Assembly: GCF_024105635.1 (NCBI RefSeq)
Contig: NZ_WYDQ01000001.1
Span: 1,922,001 to 1,986,000, forward strand
Reading direction: 5' to 3'
Length of the DNA stretch: 64,000 nucleotides
Source: Oceanicola sp. 502str15
Lineage (GTDB): Bacteria; Pseudomonadota; Alphaproteobacteria; Rhodobacterales; Rhodobacteraceae
The position numbers were made by a program, and so were the translations under genes. Position 1 is the first letter of the stretch. Each line of letters starts with the position of its first letter. Under the pieces are notes generated by a model. The model was not told the DNA's origin and ran no database searches. It saw only the letters and a program-made list of their open reading frames with translations. Positions 36,575-46,943 of this stretch are shown here, one piece after another.

Positions 36575-36910
36575 TCAGCCGCCCTCGCCCGGGGCCTCCG
36601 ACAGCAGCTCCAGCTTGCCGGGTTTGCCGTCCATCTCGTCGGCATTGGGCAGCGGATCCTTCTTGGTCACGATGACCGGCCACATCTCGGAATACTTGCG
36701 GTTGAACTCAACCCATTTTTCCATGTCCGGCTCGGTATCGGGGCGGATCGCGTCGGCCGGGCACTCGGGCTCGCAGACGCCGCAGTCGATGCATTCGTCG
36801 GGGTGGATCACCAGCATGTTCTCGCCCTCGTAGAAGCAATCCACGGGGCACACCTCGACGCAGTCGGTGTATTTGCAGGCGATGCAGTTGTCGTTGACGA
36901 TATAGGTCAT
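36575..36910 (-). CDS. fdxA: Seven-iron ferredoxin FdxA
   Basis: A 111-residue small electron carrier. Cys motifs are [14 protein letters not shown] near the N-terminus and [12 protein letters not shown] near residue 40. The first motif has an altered spacing (CxxCxxxxC) and is the usual site of the [3Fe-4S] cluster, the other being [4Fe-4S]. The C-terminal ~50 residues ([19 protein letters not shown]) are the extension typical of the alphaproteobacterial FdxA/FdIII group. It follows the S4 protein gene by 46 bases in the same direction. Confidence 0.96.
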   Translation of the reverse strand: MTYIVNDNCIACKYTDCVEVCPVDCFYEGENMLVIHPDECIDCGVCEPECPADAIRPDTEPDMEKWVEFNRKYSEMWPVIVTKKDPLPNADEMDGKPGKLELLSEAPGEGG

Positions 36911-36956
36911 TCGGGCCTCGGCAGTGTTGGAGGCAGAGGTATTTCAAACTTCGGGG

Positions 36957-37343
36957 TCATTCAAGCGACTTGCCACGCATTCGGAGCGCTGTGCGACGAT
37001 CCCGCGCGGAAGGGCGAACATCGGCCTTGGGTTGGCTCGGATCGGGGGACGGGCGTTCCGGCGGGGCGAGATCTTCGTAGAGGGCGCGGGCCTCGGGGGC
37101 CGGGCCGCGGCGGGTGCCGAGGGCAACGATGCGGATGACGCGGATGTGCGTATCCTTGGGAAAGGTCAGCGTGTCACCGGGGGAGACGGTGCGCGAGGGC
37201 TTGGAGATGGGGGTGCCGTCGACCCGCAGTTTGCCCTCGCCGACGATCTTTGCCGCGAGGCTGCGGGTCTTGAAGAAGCGGGCGTGGAACAGCCACTTGT
37301 CGATGCGCAGCGTGGGGCGCGGGCTGTCCCCGGCTTCGCTCAC
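36957..37343 (-). CDS. S4-domain RNA-binding protein, Hsp15/HslR-like
   Basis: A 128-residue protein whose N-terminal half is an S4 domain (RIDKWLFHARFFKTRSLAAKIVGEGKLRVDG, read in two parts), followed by VSPGDTL and a basic, Pro-rich tail. Hsp15 homologues bind stalled 50S subunits carrying a nascent chain. Its ATG overlaps the helicase stop (ATGA at 37343-37340), so both are made from one transcript, which suggests a joint role in RNA or ribosome maintenance. Confidence 0.85.
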   Translation of the reverse strand: MSEAGDSPRPTLRIDKWLFHARFFKTRSLAAKIVGEGKLRVDGTPISKPSRTVSPGDTLTFPKDTHIRVIRIVALGTRRGPAPEARALYEDLAPPERPSPDPSQPKADVRPSARDRRTALRMRGKSLE

Positions 37344-40270
37344 TCTTTCTTGAGACCCATCAGCGCCTGGGCGAAGGGGTTGTCGGGGTCGATCTGCTTT
37401 TCCTTGCGGGGCGGACGCGACTGGAAGTTCTTGGGGCCGTCATCGCGACGCGGACCGCCCTTGCCTCCGGGCTTGCCGCCCTGCCCGCCCTTGCCGCGGG
37501 GTTTGCCCTTGCCCTGACCCTTGGGGCGGTTGCCCTGCTGGTCGTTGCGGCGGGCGCCGCGGTTGCCGCCCCATGTGAAGGTGTAGAAGACCTCCATCTC
37601 GGGGCCTGCGATCTCGGCGTCGGGCGCGGTGCCCGGCAGGATCTCTTCAGCCGGGGTTTCGGCCACCGGCTCTTCGGGTGCGGGCTCGGCCGGGGTTTCG
37701 GCCACGGGCGCCACGCCCTCGTCGGGGAGGGCCTCGGCCGCCGGGGGCGTGTCGTCGGCGGGGGTTTCATCGGGCGTGGGCTGCTCGATGATGCCGCCCT
37801 CGGGCTGCGCCTCGGCCACGTCCATCACCGGCACGTCGCCTTCGGGGGCGGCGGCCCCTTCGGCCTCGGGCACGACGGCATCGACAGGTTTGACCTTGGC
37901 GCGCTCGCCCTTCTCGGCCTTGTAGCCCAGCCCGCCCATCAGGTCGGCGAACTGCTCCAGCGTCATGCCGGTGATCGAGAGCATGTCGGCATTGGCCTCG
38001 AAGCCGCTGCGGCTGTCCTGGCTGCGCAGCTGGTCGGCCAGACGCTCGAGCATGTCGATGCGGATGGCGCGGCTGCCGGCGGCGCGGTAGCCCGACATCG
38101 GCGCGTAGCCCTCGGGCATGCCCTGCGGCGCGGGAATGGTCACGAGGCCCGGGGGCGGGCTTTCGGGGAATTCCTGGAGGCCCTGCGCCAGCGACCAGAG
38201 CACCAGCCGCAGGCGGGTGGGTGCGGGCTTGAGCAGCAGGGGCATGAAGATGGTGAACTGGCCGAAGCGTACGCCATGCTTGCGCAGCGCGCCACGAGCG
38301 TCTTGATCGAGCGACTTCACGTCCTGCGCGACCTGATCGCGGGGGATGACGCCGAGCGCCTCGATGAGCTGGAAGCCGAAGCCCCGGGCCAGGCCGGTGA
38401 GCGCCTCGTCGTTCTGTACGTTCATCAGCGGCTCGAAGAGCGCGGCGATCTTGCGGTCGATGAAGTGCTGCAACCGGCGCGTGACTTTCTCGGCCACATC
38501 GGCGCCGGCCTCGTCGTCGACGAAGGCCTGAACCTGCGGCTTGAGCGCCTCGGGGCCCTTCACCAGCTTGCCGACGGCATGCTCGCCCCACATGAGGCCG
38601 CCCTGCTCGGTGTAGTCGAGTTCGGTATCGGGCGCGTTGTAGAAGCGGTCGGAGAGCAGCGAGAACTGCGGGCCGAGGGCGGCAACGGCGGCGGCGCGGA
38701 GGGTTTTTGCCTCGCCTGCGTCGCTGGTATCGGCCTGACGGAAACGGAAGCCTTCCAGCCGCCCGACCGTATGGCCCTCGATTACCACTTCACCCTTGTC
38801 GTTCACGTCGGCCACGAGGCTCTCCTTCTGTTTCAACCGCCGCAGCAATGCGCTGGTGCGCCGGTCGACAAATCTCTGGGTCAGTGCACCGTGAAGGGCA
38901 TCCGACAGGCGGTCTTCTACAGCGCGGGTCGCGCCGCGCCAATGGGATTCGTCGTCGAGCCAGCCCTTGCGCTGGGCGACGTAGGTCCATGTGCGGATAA
39001 ACGCCAACCGCTTGGACAACGTATCAATGTCGCCATCGGTTCGGTCGATGCGCTTGATCTGGCGGGCAAACCAGTCGTCGGGGATGCGGCCCAGCTCGTG
39101 CAGGTCGGCGAAGATCTTGGCCAGCATCGCGGCGTGTTCGCCGTGGGAGATGCCGCGGAAGTCGGGGATGCGGCAGACATCCCAGAGCAACCGGGTGTCG
39201 GCCCGCGAGATGGTGCGGGCGGCAAGCTCGGGCATGGCGGCAAGGGCCTTGAGCGCGCCGAGGTCGTCGGCCTCGCGGGCGCGGGCGAGCAGCGGGTTGT
39301 CGGGGCGGGCCTCGAGCGTGGCGATGAGGTGGGCGGGGGTGCGGTAATCCAGCTCGGGGTTGCGCCACTCGAGCTTGCGGATCGGCTCGAAGCGGTGCTC
39401 GGTGATGGCCTCGACCACCTCCTCGGAGAGCGGCGCGGCCTCGCCGGTCACGCCAAAGGAGCCGTCGCGCTGGTAGCGCCCGGCGCGGCCTGCGATCTGG
39501 CCCAGCTCCTGCGCGCTGAGCGGGCGCATCCGCCGCCCGTCGAACTTGGTGGTGGCTGAGAAGGCAACGTGGTGAAGGTCGAGGTTGAGGCCCATGCCGA
39601 TGGCATCGGTCGCCACGAGATAGTCGACATCGCCGTTCTGGTAGAGCGCGACCTGGGCATTGCGGGTGCGCGGGCTGAGCGCCCCCATGACCACCGCGCA
39701 GCCGCCCTTCTGGCGGCGGATCAGCTCGGCGATGGCATATACATTTTCAACCGAGAAGCCGACGATGGCGGAGCGCGCGGGCATCCGGCTTATCTTTTTC
39801 GAACCTCCGTAGGTGAGATGCGAAAACCGCTCGCGTTTGACGAACTGCGCCCTCGGCACCAGCGCGGCGATGGTGGAGCGCATGGTTTCTGCGCCCATGA
39901 AGATGGTTTCGAGCCGGCCGCGGGCGTTCAGCAGGCGGTCGGTGAAGACATGGCCGCGCTCGGGGTCGGCGCAGAGCTGGATCTCGTCGATCGCGAGAAA
40001 ATCATGCTCGCCGGTGACGGGCATCGACTCGACGGTGCAGACCCAGAAGCGGGCGCGGGGTGGCACGATGCGCTCTTCGCCGGTGAGCAGGGCGACCGCG
40101 TTGGGGCCGCGCAGCGCGACGATCTTGTCATAGACCTCGCGGGCCAGCAGCCGCAGCGGCAGGCCGATCACGCCGGTCGGATACGACAGCATCCGCTCGA
40201 TCGCAAAATGGGTCTTGCCGGTGTTTGTTGGCCCCAGAAGGGCCGTGATACGCGCGGTCTCGCCACCCAT
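37340..40270 (-). CDS. SUV3-like superfamily 2 RNA helicase
   Basis: A 976-residue ATP-dependent helicase. Motif I is GPTNTGKTH (about residues 13-21), motif II is IDEIQ (about 113), and the second RecA domain shows LVATDAIGMGLNL and QIAGRAGRY (motif VI). This set matches the SUV3/mitochondrial degradosome helicase family common in alphaproteobacteria. The C-terminal ~250 residues are low complexity: an acidic Ala/Pro/Glu stretch, then a very basic Gly/Lys/Arg segment (RRNDQQGNRPKGQGKGKPRG), which probably binds RNA. The gene is followed by the overlapping S4 gene. The frame starts at ATG 40270, directly ahead of the helicase fold. Confidence 0.88.
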   Translation of the reverse strand: MGGETARITALLGPTNTGKTHFAIERMLSYPTGVIGLPLRLLAREVYDKIVALRGPNAVALLTGEERIVPPRARFWVCTVESMPVTGEHDFLAIDEIQLCADPERGHVFTDRLLNARGRLETIFMGAETMRSTIAALVPRAQFVKRERFSHLTYGGSKKISRMPARSAIVGFSVENVYAIAELIRRQKGGCAVVMGALSPRTRNAQVALYQNGDVDYLVATDAIGMGLNLDLHHVAFSATTKFDGRRMRPLSAQELGQIAGRAGRYQRDGSFGVTGEAAPLSEEVVEAITEHRFEPIRKLEWRNPELDYRTPAHLIATLEARPDNPLLARAREADDLGALKALAAMPELAARTISRADTRLLWDVCRIPDFRGISHGEHAAMLAKIFADLHELGRIPDDWFARQIKRIDRTDGDIDTLSKRLAFIRTWTYVAQRKGWLDDESHWRGATRAVEDRLSDALHGALTQRFVDRRTSALLRRLKQKESLVADVNDKGEVVIEGHTVGRLEGFRFRQADTSDAGEAKTLRAAAVAALGPQFSLLSDRFYNAPDTELDYTEQGGLMWGEHAVGKLVKGPEALKPQVQAFVDDEAGADVAEKVTRRLQHFIDRKIAALFEPLMNVQNDEALTGLARGFGFQLIEALGVIPRDQVAQDVKSLDQDARGALRKHGVRFGQFTIFMPLLLKPAPTRLRLVLWSLAQGLQEFPESPPPGLVTIPAPQGMPEGYAPMSGYRAAGSRAIRIDMLERLADQLRSQDSRSGFEANADMLSITGMTLEQFADLMGGLGYKAEKGERAKVKPVDAVVPEAEGAAAPEGDVPVMDVAEAQPEGGIIEQPTPDETPADDTPPAAEALPDEGVAPVAETPAEPAPEEPVAETPAEEILPGTAPDAEIAGPEMEVFYTFTWGGNRGARRNDQQGNRPKGQGKGKPRGKGGQGGKPGGKGGPRRDDGPKNFQSRPPRKEKQIDPDNPFAQALMGLKKE

Positions 40271-40302
40271 CGGAGGCCTCTCTGGTCAGGCTTGGAGGGT
40301 CG

Positions 40303-40944
40303 TCAGATGCGCTTGCCCATGACGGTGAATTCCAGCCGTTCGACGGCCTCCTTCACATTGGGGCGATGCGGGTGGATTTCCAGCACTTTCTGGTAGGCGG
40401 TGAGGGCGCGGCTCTCTTCGCCCATCTGCTCCATGATCACCGCCAGCCCGGTGAGGGCCGCGAAGTGACGCGGGTTCAGCTCCAGCGTGCGGCGGATGTC
40501 CTCGAGCGCGAGGCCGTATTCGTCAAGCTGGAAGAAGGCGGTGGCGCGAGCGTTGAAGCCCTCGGCAAATTCGGGGGCGTGGTCGGTGAGCGCCGTGAGG
40601 TGCTCGATGGCGAGCGGGTAGTCTTCGCGCTCCAGCGCCTCGCGGCCCTGCTTGAGCAGCAGGTCCATGGAGGCGGAGCCGGAGCGCGACCACTCGATCC
40701 AGATCGCATCCTCGATGCGCTGCCAGCCCATCTGCTCGGGCTGGGAGAGTTCTGCGAAGAGCTGATCGAGCGAGGGGCGCCCGCCCTCGGGTTCGGGCGC
40801 GACCGCCACATCGGCGGAGGGCGTGGGCATTTCGGGCGGGGCGCCCGGTGCATCCTCTTCCTGCGCGGCAAGGGGTGCGGCAAATGCCAGCAGCACGGCA
40901 AATGCCGTGACGTGAAAGTTGAGGTGTCTGGCTATAACTCGCAT
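40303..40944 (-). CDS. Periplasmic tetratricopeptide-repeat protein
   Basis: A 213-residue exported protein. A signal peptide (FHVTAFAVLLAFAAPLAAQ) is followed by a Pro/Glu-rich linker and about three to four TPR units (LLKQGREALEREDYPLAIEHL, AEGFNARATAFFQLDEYGLALEDI, FAALTGLAVIMEQMGEESRAL). It probably serves as a protein interaction scaffold in the periplasm. The start ATG 40944 is chosen from the signal peptide; no clear ribosome-binding site precedes it. It lies 32 bases upstream of the helicase gene and is divergent from the SCP2 gene. Confidence 0.82.
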   Translation of the reverse strand: MRVIARHLNFHVTAFAVLLAFAAPLAAQEEDAPGAPPEMPTPSADVAVAPEPEGGRPSLDQLFAELSQPEQMGWQRIEDAIWIEWSRSGSASMDLLLKQGREALEREDYPLAIEHLTALTDHAPEFAEGFNARATAFFQLDEYGLALEDIRRTLELNPRHFAALTGLAVIMEQMGEESRALTAYQKVLEIHPHRPNVKEAVERLEFTVMGKRI

Positions 40945-41016
40945 ATCTGTGCATGAGTTTAGCGCAAGCGCCGGGGGAGCCAAGCCCCCGGTCGGTCACA
41001 TTGGAAGGAGATTGGC

Positions 41017-41304
41017 ATGAGTTCTGTGGTGGAGGGCGCCGTTGCGGCGCTGAATGCGAAGCTGGGCGGCGGTTTTGACGGCACGGCGAAGTTCGTGATC
41101 GAGGACGAAGGCGCGATCATGGTCGACAGCGACGGCGCCCGCGCCGGCGACGAGGAGGCCGAGGTGACGATGAGCGCCGATGCCGAGACCTTCGAGGCGA
41201 TTCTGTCGGGCGATCTCAACCCCACCGCCGCCTTCATGGGCGGACGGCTGAAGGTGGATGGTGACATGGGCATGGCGATGAAGCTCGGCGGCGCGCTGAG
41301 CTGA
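41017..41304 (+). CDS. SCP2 sterol-carrier-domain protein
   Basis: A 95-residue stand-alone SCP2-fold lipid-binding protein. It has the typical KFVIEDEGAIMVDS strand and the C-terminal LSGDLNPTAAFMGGRLKVDGDMGMAMKL signature (read in parts). GGAAGGAGATTGGC precedes ATG 41017. The lipase-like gene begins four bases after its stop, so the pair probably handles acyl lipids together. Confidence 0.9.
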   Translation: MSSVVEGAVAALNAKLGGGFDGTAKFVIEDEGAIMVDSDGARAGDEEAEVTMSADAETFEAILSGDLNPTAAFMGGRLKVDGDMGMAMKLGGALS

Positions 41305-41307
41305 TCG

Positions 41308-42267
41308 GTGCAGGAGGCCCCGCTATACGAGGAGGCCGACGGCCCCGAGGGGGGCCGCGCCTTTTGGCTGACCTGTGCCGACGGGGTGCGGGTGCGGATG
41401 GCCTGGTGGCCGGCGGAGGAGGCGAAGGGCCCCGCGAAGGGCACTGTGCTCTTCTTCCCCGGTCGCACCGAATACGTCGAGAAATATGGCCGCGCGGCGC
41501 GTGAATATGTTGCCGCCGGCTGGAACATGGCGGCGATGGACTGGCGCGGCCAGGGCCTTGCCGACCGCGCCCTGCCCGACCCGGCCACGGGCCATGTGAG
41601 CGAGTTCGACGACTACCAGCGCGACGTGGATGCGATGGTGGCGGCGGTGCGGGAGCTGGAAGCCGCCCCCCTGCCCCACGTGATGATCGGCCATTCGATG
41701 GGCGGGTGCATCGGCCTGAGGGCGGCGCATCGGATCGAGCTCGAGGCCGCCGCCTTCTCGGCTCCGATGTGGGGCATCCGGTTTCATCCGGTGGTGCGGC
41801 CGGCGGCCTGGGTGCTGTCGACGCTGTCGCGCCCGCTGGGCATGGGGGGCCGGTTTGCCCCCGGCACGGTGCCGGAGACCTATGCGCTGGCGGCCGAGTT
41901 CGAAAACAACATGCTGACCCGGGATGAGGAGATGTGGCACTACATGCGCGCCCAGCTCCTCGCGCATCCCGAGCTGTCGCTCGGCGGGCCGAGCCTGCAC
42001 TGGCTGAACCGGGCGCTGGTGGAAATGCGGGCGCTGTTGCGGATGCCCGCCCCCGACCTGCCCTGCCTGACCTATCTGGGCGGCAACGAGCGCATTGTCG
42101 ATCCGGGCGCGGTGCATCGGCGGATGGCCAGCTGGCCCGGCGCGGAGCTGGTGCAGCCCGAGGGGGCCGAGCACGAGATCCTGATGGAAACGCCCGAGGT
42201 GCGGGCCGATTTCTTTGCCCGGACGATCAAGTTTTTCAACACACATGCCAAGGCGGTGGCGGGCTGA
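41308..42267 (+). CDS. Alpha/beta hydrolase, monoacylglycerol lipase / lysophospholipase type
   Basis: A 319-residue serine hydrolase. The nucleophile elbow is IGHSMGGC (Ser about residue 133), the oxyanion strand begins GTVLFFPGRTEYVEKYG, and MDWRGQGLADR is typical of PldB-like lysophospholipases. The Asp is in NERIVDPG and the His in GAEHEIL. The start is GTG 41308, four bases after the SCP2 stop; GGAGGC just downstream of it leaves some doubt about the exact start. No signal peptide is seen. Confidence 0.85.
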   Translation: MQEAPLYEEADGPEGGRAFWLTCADGVRVRMAWWPAEEAKGPAKGTVLFFPGRTEYVEKYGRAAREYVAAGWNMAAMDWRGQGLADRALPDPATGHVSEFDDYQRDVDAMVAAVRELEAAPLPHVMIGHSMGGCIGLRAAHRIELEAAAFSAPMWGIRFHPVVRPAAWVLSTLSRPLGMGGRFAPGTVPETYALAAEFENNMLTRDEEMWHYMRAQLLAHPELSLGGPSLHWLNRALVEMRALLRMPAPDLPCLTYLGGNERIVDPGAVHRRMASWPGAELVQPEGAEHEILMETPEVRADFFARTIKFFNTHAKAVAG

Positions 42268-42299
42268 GGGCTGACCTGCCCGGCCGGCCGATGCGACCT

Positions 42300-42377
42300 G
42301 TCATCTTCGGGCTTGGTCCGGGGGTTTTATAGGGTGCGGGCCTGCGGGAGATCCTCGGGTCACGCCCGAGGATGACG
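42300..42377. repeat. REP-like inverted pair (GTCATCYTCGGGC family)
   Basis: GTCATCTTCGGGCTTGGTCC at 42300-42319 is a diverged inverted copy of the segment at 42350-42377, whose reverse strand begins CGTCATCCTCGGGC and which is itself a hairpin (ATCCTCGGG/CCCGAGGAT). It lies in the 210-base gap between convergent genes. Confidence 0.7.
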
Positions 42378-42422
42378 CGCGTGGGGGGGCGTGCGCGTAG
42401 GGGACACGGGGGGGGGCGCATG

Positions 42423-42450
42423 AAAAAGGCCCGCGCGGGCAGCGCGGGCC
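42423..42450 (-). terminator. Intrinsic terminator of degP
   Basis: On the minus strand GGCCCGCGC-TGCCC-GCGCGGGCC is a perfect nine-pair stem followed by TTTTT, 27 bases after the degP stop codon. Confidence 0.92.
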
Positions 42451-42477
42451 AGGTTTTCTCGCCAATGAGAACTCGGG

Positions 42478-43965
<1,488 letters not shown>

Positions 43966-44199
43966 TGGATGGTCTCCCTTGATCGTCGGGGCGACATGCC
44001 GGCGGGCGCTCGCGGCGGGCCGGTCAGTTGCCTCTTCTCTGCTTCCGCTTTTTTCCAGATAGGCACGCGGGAGCGCAACTCAATGGCTATCGCGGCGCGT
44101 CACTTGGACGTGAAGCCCGCGTCAGCTGTTGGGCGAAGTGTTTCAGCCAGCGCCTTCTGGCGCAAGGGCCCGTGTTGCCGCAGCAGATGAAATCTGCCG

Positions 44200-44394
44200 T
44201 CATCCGGCGATCCATGCCGCCGCCCAGAGCGAGAGGGCACCGGCGGTCAGGGCCAGCAGGCCAAGGGTGCGCCGGGCCTCGGGGGGCTGGGAGACGATCC
44301 AGCGGAGGATGTCCTCATAAAGCGAAGGGGCCAGTGCAAGCACCAGCCCCTCGACAATGCAGATGGCTCCCAGCGCGTAGAGCGCCATGGCCAT
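44200..44394 (-). CDS. DUF2065 family small membrane protein
   Basis: A 64-residue protein with two predicted membrane helices (ALYALGAICIVEGLVLALAP and LGLLALTAGALSLWAAAWI). DUF2065 proteins commonly follow hflC in proteobacteria, and here the start lies three bases after the hflC stop. A role linked to HflKC/FtsH is suggested only by this position. Confidence 0.85.
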   Translation of the reverse strand: MAMALYALGAICIVEGLVLALAPSLYEDILRWIVSQPPEARRTLGLLALTAGALSLWAAAWIAG

Positions 44395-44397
44395 GGG

Positions 44398-45585
44398 TCA
44401 GTTGCCCGTTTCTTCGGCCGGAGCCTCCTCGGGCGCGGTTTCCGCGGGTGCGGGCGCCTCCGGAGCGGTTTCTTCCGGCGCGGCCTCGGGGGCAGCCCCG
44501 TCGGTGGCCGGAGCCTCATCCCCGGCGGGAGCCGCCGAGTCGCCGGTGGCGCCGTCGCCCACGACGGAGGTGTCGGGCAGCTCCTCGATCACCGCTTCGG
44601 CTTCGCTGGCGGTCTCGGCTGCGCTTTCCTCAGCGGCGCGGATCGCGGCCTCGTTGGCCGCGCGGGCGGCGGCGGCGGCGGCCTCGTCGACCGGAGCCGG
44701 GGCCGCGCCGGCCTCGGACCCATCGGAGCGCAGGTAGTTGAAGAACTCTGAGTCCGGGCTCATCACCATGGAGGTGTTGCCGCCGTGGATCGCCGCCTCG
44801 TAGGCAGAGAGCGAACGGTAGAACTCGAAGAACTCCTCGTCCTGGCCATAGGCTTCGGCGAAGATCCGGTTGCGCTCGGCGTCGGCCTGACCCTGGATGA
44901 TGCGCGCATCCCGGTTGGCTTCGGCGATGATCTCCGAATAGGTCCGGTCTGCCGCCGCACGCACCCGCTGGCCGGCTTCCTGGCCTCGGGCCCGCTCGTC
45001 GATGGCTTCACGTTCCCGCTCCGCGATCATCCGCTTCAGGGTGGCGTCGAAGTTCTGCTCGGGCAGGTTGGTCTGGCGCAGGCGCACGTCGACCACTTCA
45101 ATGCCCAGCTCGGAGGCCCGGTCGTTCACCCGGTCTTCGATCTGGTCCATCAGCACGGTCCGCTCGGGCGACAGGATGGTGCTCGATGTCACCCCTTCGG
45201 CGCCGAGCACGGCCCGGATCTGACCATCGAGGATGTCGTTGAGCTGGATCTGCGCGGCGCGCTCGTCTCCGATGCCGATGGCCTGACGGAACTGCACCAT
45301 GTCGGTGATGCGCCAGAGCACGAAGGCGTCGACCACGAGGCGCCGGTCGTCGGCGGGCGTGACCTCGATGAGCGGGGTTTCGATGGAGAGGATACGGTCT
45401 TCGTATTCCACGACATCATCGAACAGCGGCACCTTGAAGTAGAGCCCGGGCTCGGTGCGCTGCTGCTTGATCTGGCCGAAGCGCAGGACAAGCACCTGCT
45501 CGCGTTCGTCGACGATGAAGATCGACGACAGAAGGGCCGCAAGCGCGATGGCGACGACGGGGATGAGATAGGTGAGACGGTTCAT
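44398..45585 (-). CDS. hflC: HflC, modulator of FtsH protease, with long acidic tail
   Basis: A 395-residue SPFH-domain membrane protein. One N-terminal anchor (LIPVVAIALAALLSSIFIV) is followed by the SPFH/Band-7 domain (EREQVLVLRFGQI, EPGLYFKVPLFDDV, ADDRRLVVDAF) and a coiled coil containing DARIIQGQADAERNRIFAEA. Residues after about 290 form an Ala/Glu/Pro-rich acidic tail of roughly 100 residues; standard HflC is near 300-330 residues, so this is an extension, predicted to lie in the periplasm. HflC and HflK together surround FtsH. The ATG overlaps the hflK stop at 45585. Confidence 0.93.
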   Translation of the reverse strand: MNRLTYLIPVVAIALAALLSSIFIVDEREQVLVLRFGQIKQQRTEPGLYFKVPLFDDVVEYEDRILSIETPLIEVTPADDRRLVVDAFVLWRITDMVQFRQAIGIGDERAAQIQLNDILDGQIRAVLGAEGVTSSTILSPERTVLMDQIEDRVNDRASELGIEVVDVRLRQTNLPEQNFDATLKRMIAEREREAIDERARGQEAGQRVRAAADRTYSEIIAEANRDARIIQGQADAERNRIFAEAYGQDEEFFEFYRSLSAYEAAIHGGNTSMVMSPDSEFFNYLRSDGSEAGAAPAPVDEAAAAAARAANEAAIRAAEESAAETASEAEAVIEELPDTSVVGDGATGDSAAPAGDEAPATDGAAPEAAPEETAPEAPAPAETAPEEAPAEETGN

Positions 45586-46829
45586 CAGTTGCTCCCTCCC
45601 GTGCTGCCGGTGCTGCTGCTGCCGCTGCCGGAACGACGCAGTTCGTTGAGCGGCAGGTAGGGCACGACGCCCTGACCTTGGCCATCCGATTGATTTTCGA
45701 GGATGATCTTGTCGACGTCGCCCAGGACCTTCTCCATTGTTTCGAGGTAGAGGCGCTTGCGCGTCACGCCGGGGGCGGCGCGATACTCTTCGAGCACCGA
45801 AAGGAAGCGCGAGCTTTCGCCGGTGGCCTGGTTGACCTGCTCGGAGCGGTAGGCCTCGGCGTTTTCGAGGATCCGGGCCGATTGGCCGCGGGCCTGGGCA
45901 AGACGCCCGTTGGCATAGGCATCGGCCTGGCGCTGCACCTGATCACGCTCCTGTTCGGCCGCCTGCACATCGCGGAAGGCGTCGATGACGGAGGTGTTCT
46001 TGGTGTCGCCGTTGATGTCGGTCACGGCGACCTGCTGCGCGGGCGGGTCCACCTTGTTGAAGTTGACGCGCACCACGTTGATGCCGGTTTTCTGCTGGTC
46101 GAGGATCTGCTGGATCAGCTCGTCCACCCCGGCTTCGATCGCGGCACGGTCGCGGTTGAGGATCGGCGCCAGCTCGGATTGCGCGATGACCTCGCGCATG
46201 GCGCTTTCGGCCACCGAGCGCACCGTGATCTCGGGCGCTTCGAGGGCGAAGAGGAAGTCGGCCGCGTTCTTCACGTTCCAGACCACCTGAAAGTCGATGT
46301 CGACGATGTTCTCGTCGGTGGTGAGCATCAGCCCGTCATTACCGGACTGGCCACGGCGCACGCCGATGTCTTCGGTGCGGTTGGTGGTGACGTCGATCAC
46401 CTCTGCCGTCACCAGCGGCCAGGGGGCAAAGTTGAGACCCTCGGTGCCGATGTCGGAGAACTCGCCAAGGAAAAGCTCGACCGACTGCTGTTCGGGCCGG
46501 ACGGTGTAGAAGCTGGCAAAGGCCCAGAGCAGGGCTGCCGCGCCTGCGCCGATGAGCAGGGTGCCGCGGGTGAGCCATGGGGCACCGCCGCCGCCGGGAC
46601 CACGCCCGCCGGGACCGCGGCCATTGCTGCCGCCGCCACGTCCGCCCATGAGCACCTTCAGCTGCTCCTGACCCTTCTTCATGATCTGGTCGATCTCGGG
46701 GATGCCGGACCCTTCACCGGGCCTGCGCCCGCCTCCGGGCCGGTTGGAACGGCCCTCGTCGTCGCCGTTGCCGCCTCCGCCGCCGGACGATCCGCCGCCG
46801 CCCCAGGGGCCGCCGTTGTTGCCAGCCAT
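45585..46829 (-). CDS. hflK: HflK, modulator of FtsH protease
   Basis: A 414-residue SPFH-domain protein. A cytoplasmic Gly-rich N-terminus (NNGGPWGGGGSSGGGGGNGDD) precedes one membrane helix (LLIGAGAAALLWAFASFYTV) and the Band-7 domain starting RPEQQSVELFLGEF. The C-terminal coiled-coil segment includes QRQADAYANGRLAQARGQS and ends with a Ser/Gly tail. HflK and HflC assemble into a large ring around FtsH hexamers in the inner membrane. AAGAGGAAAGAGACACAT precedes the ATG. The stop and the hflC start share a base (TGATG). Confidence 0.95.
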   Translation of the reverse strand: MAGNNGGPWGGGGSSGGGGGNGDDEGRSNRPGGGRRPGEGSGIPEIDQIMKKGQEQLKVLMGGRGGGSNGRGPGGRGPGGGGAPWLTRGTLLIGAGAAALLWAFASFYTVRPEQQSVELFLGEFSDIGTEGLNFAPWPLVTAEVIDVTTNRTEDIGVRRGQSGNDGLMLTTDENIVDIDFQVVWNVKNAADFLFALEAPEITVRSVAESAMREVIAQSELAPILNRDRAAIEAGVDELIQQILDQQKTGINVVRVNFNKVDPPAQQVAVTDINGDTKNTSVIDAFRDVQAAEQERDQVQRQADAYANGRLAQARGQSARILENAEAYRSEQVNQATGESSRFLSVLEEYRAAPGVTRKRLYLETMEKVLGDVDKIILENQSDGQGQGVVPYLPLNELRRSGSGSSSTGSTGGSN

Positions 46830-46943
46830 ATGTGTCTCTTTCCTCTTCCTTGCCGACCCGCCTTGTGTGGCGGGACTTGGTGATTGTCTAGCACAAGTGG
46901 CTACGGGAGCGCCAAATGCAACCGTTTCGGGGTGTTTAGGGCC

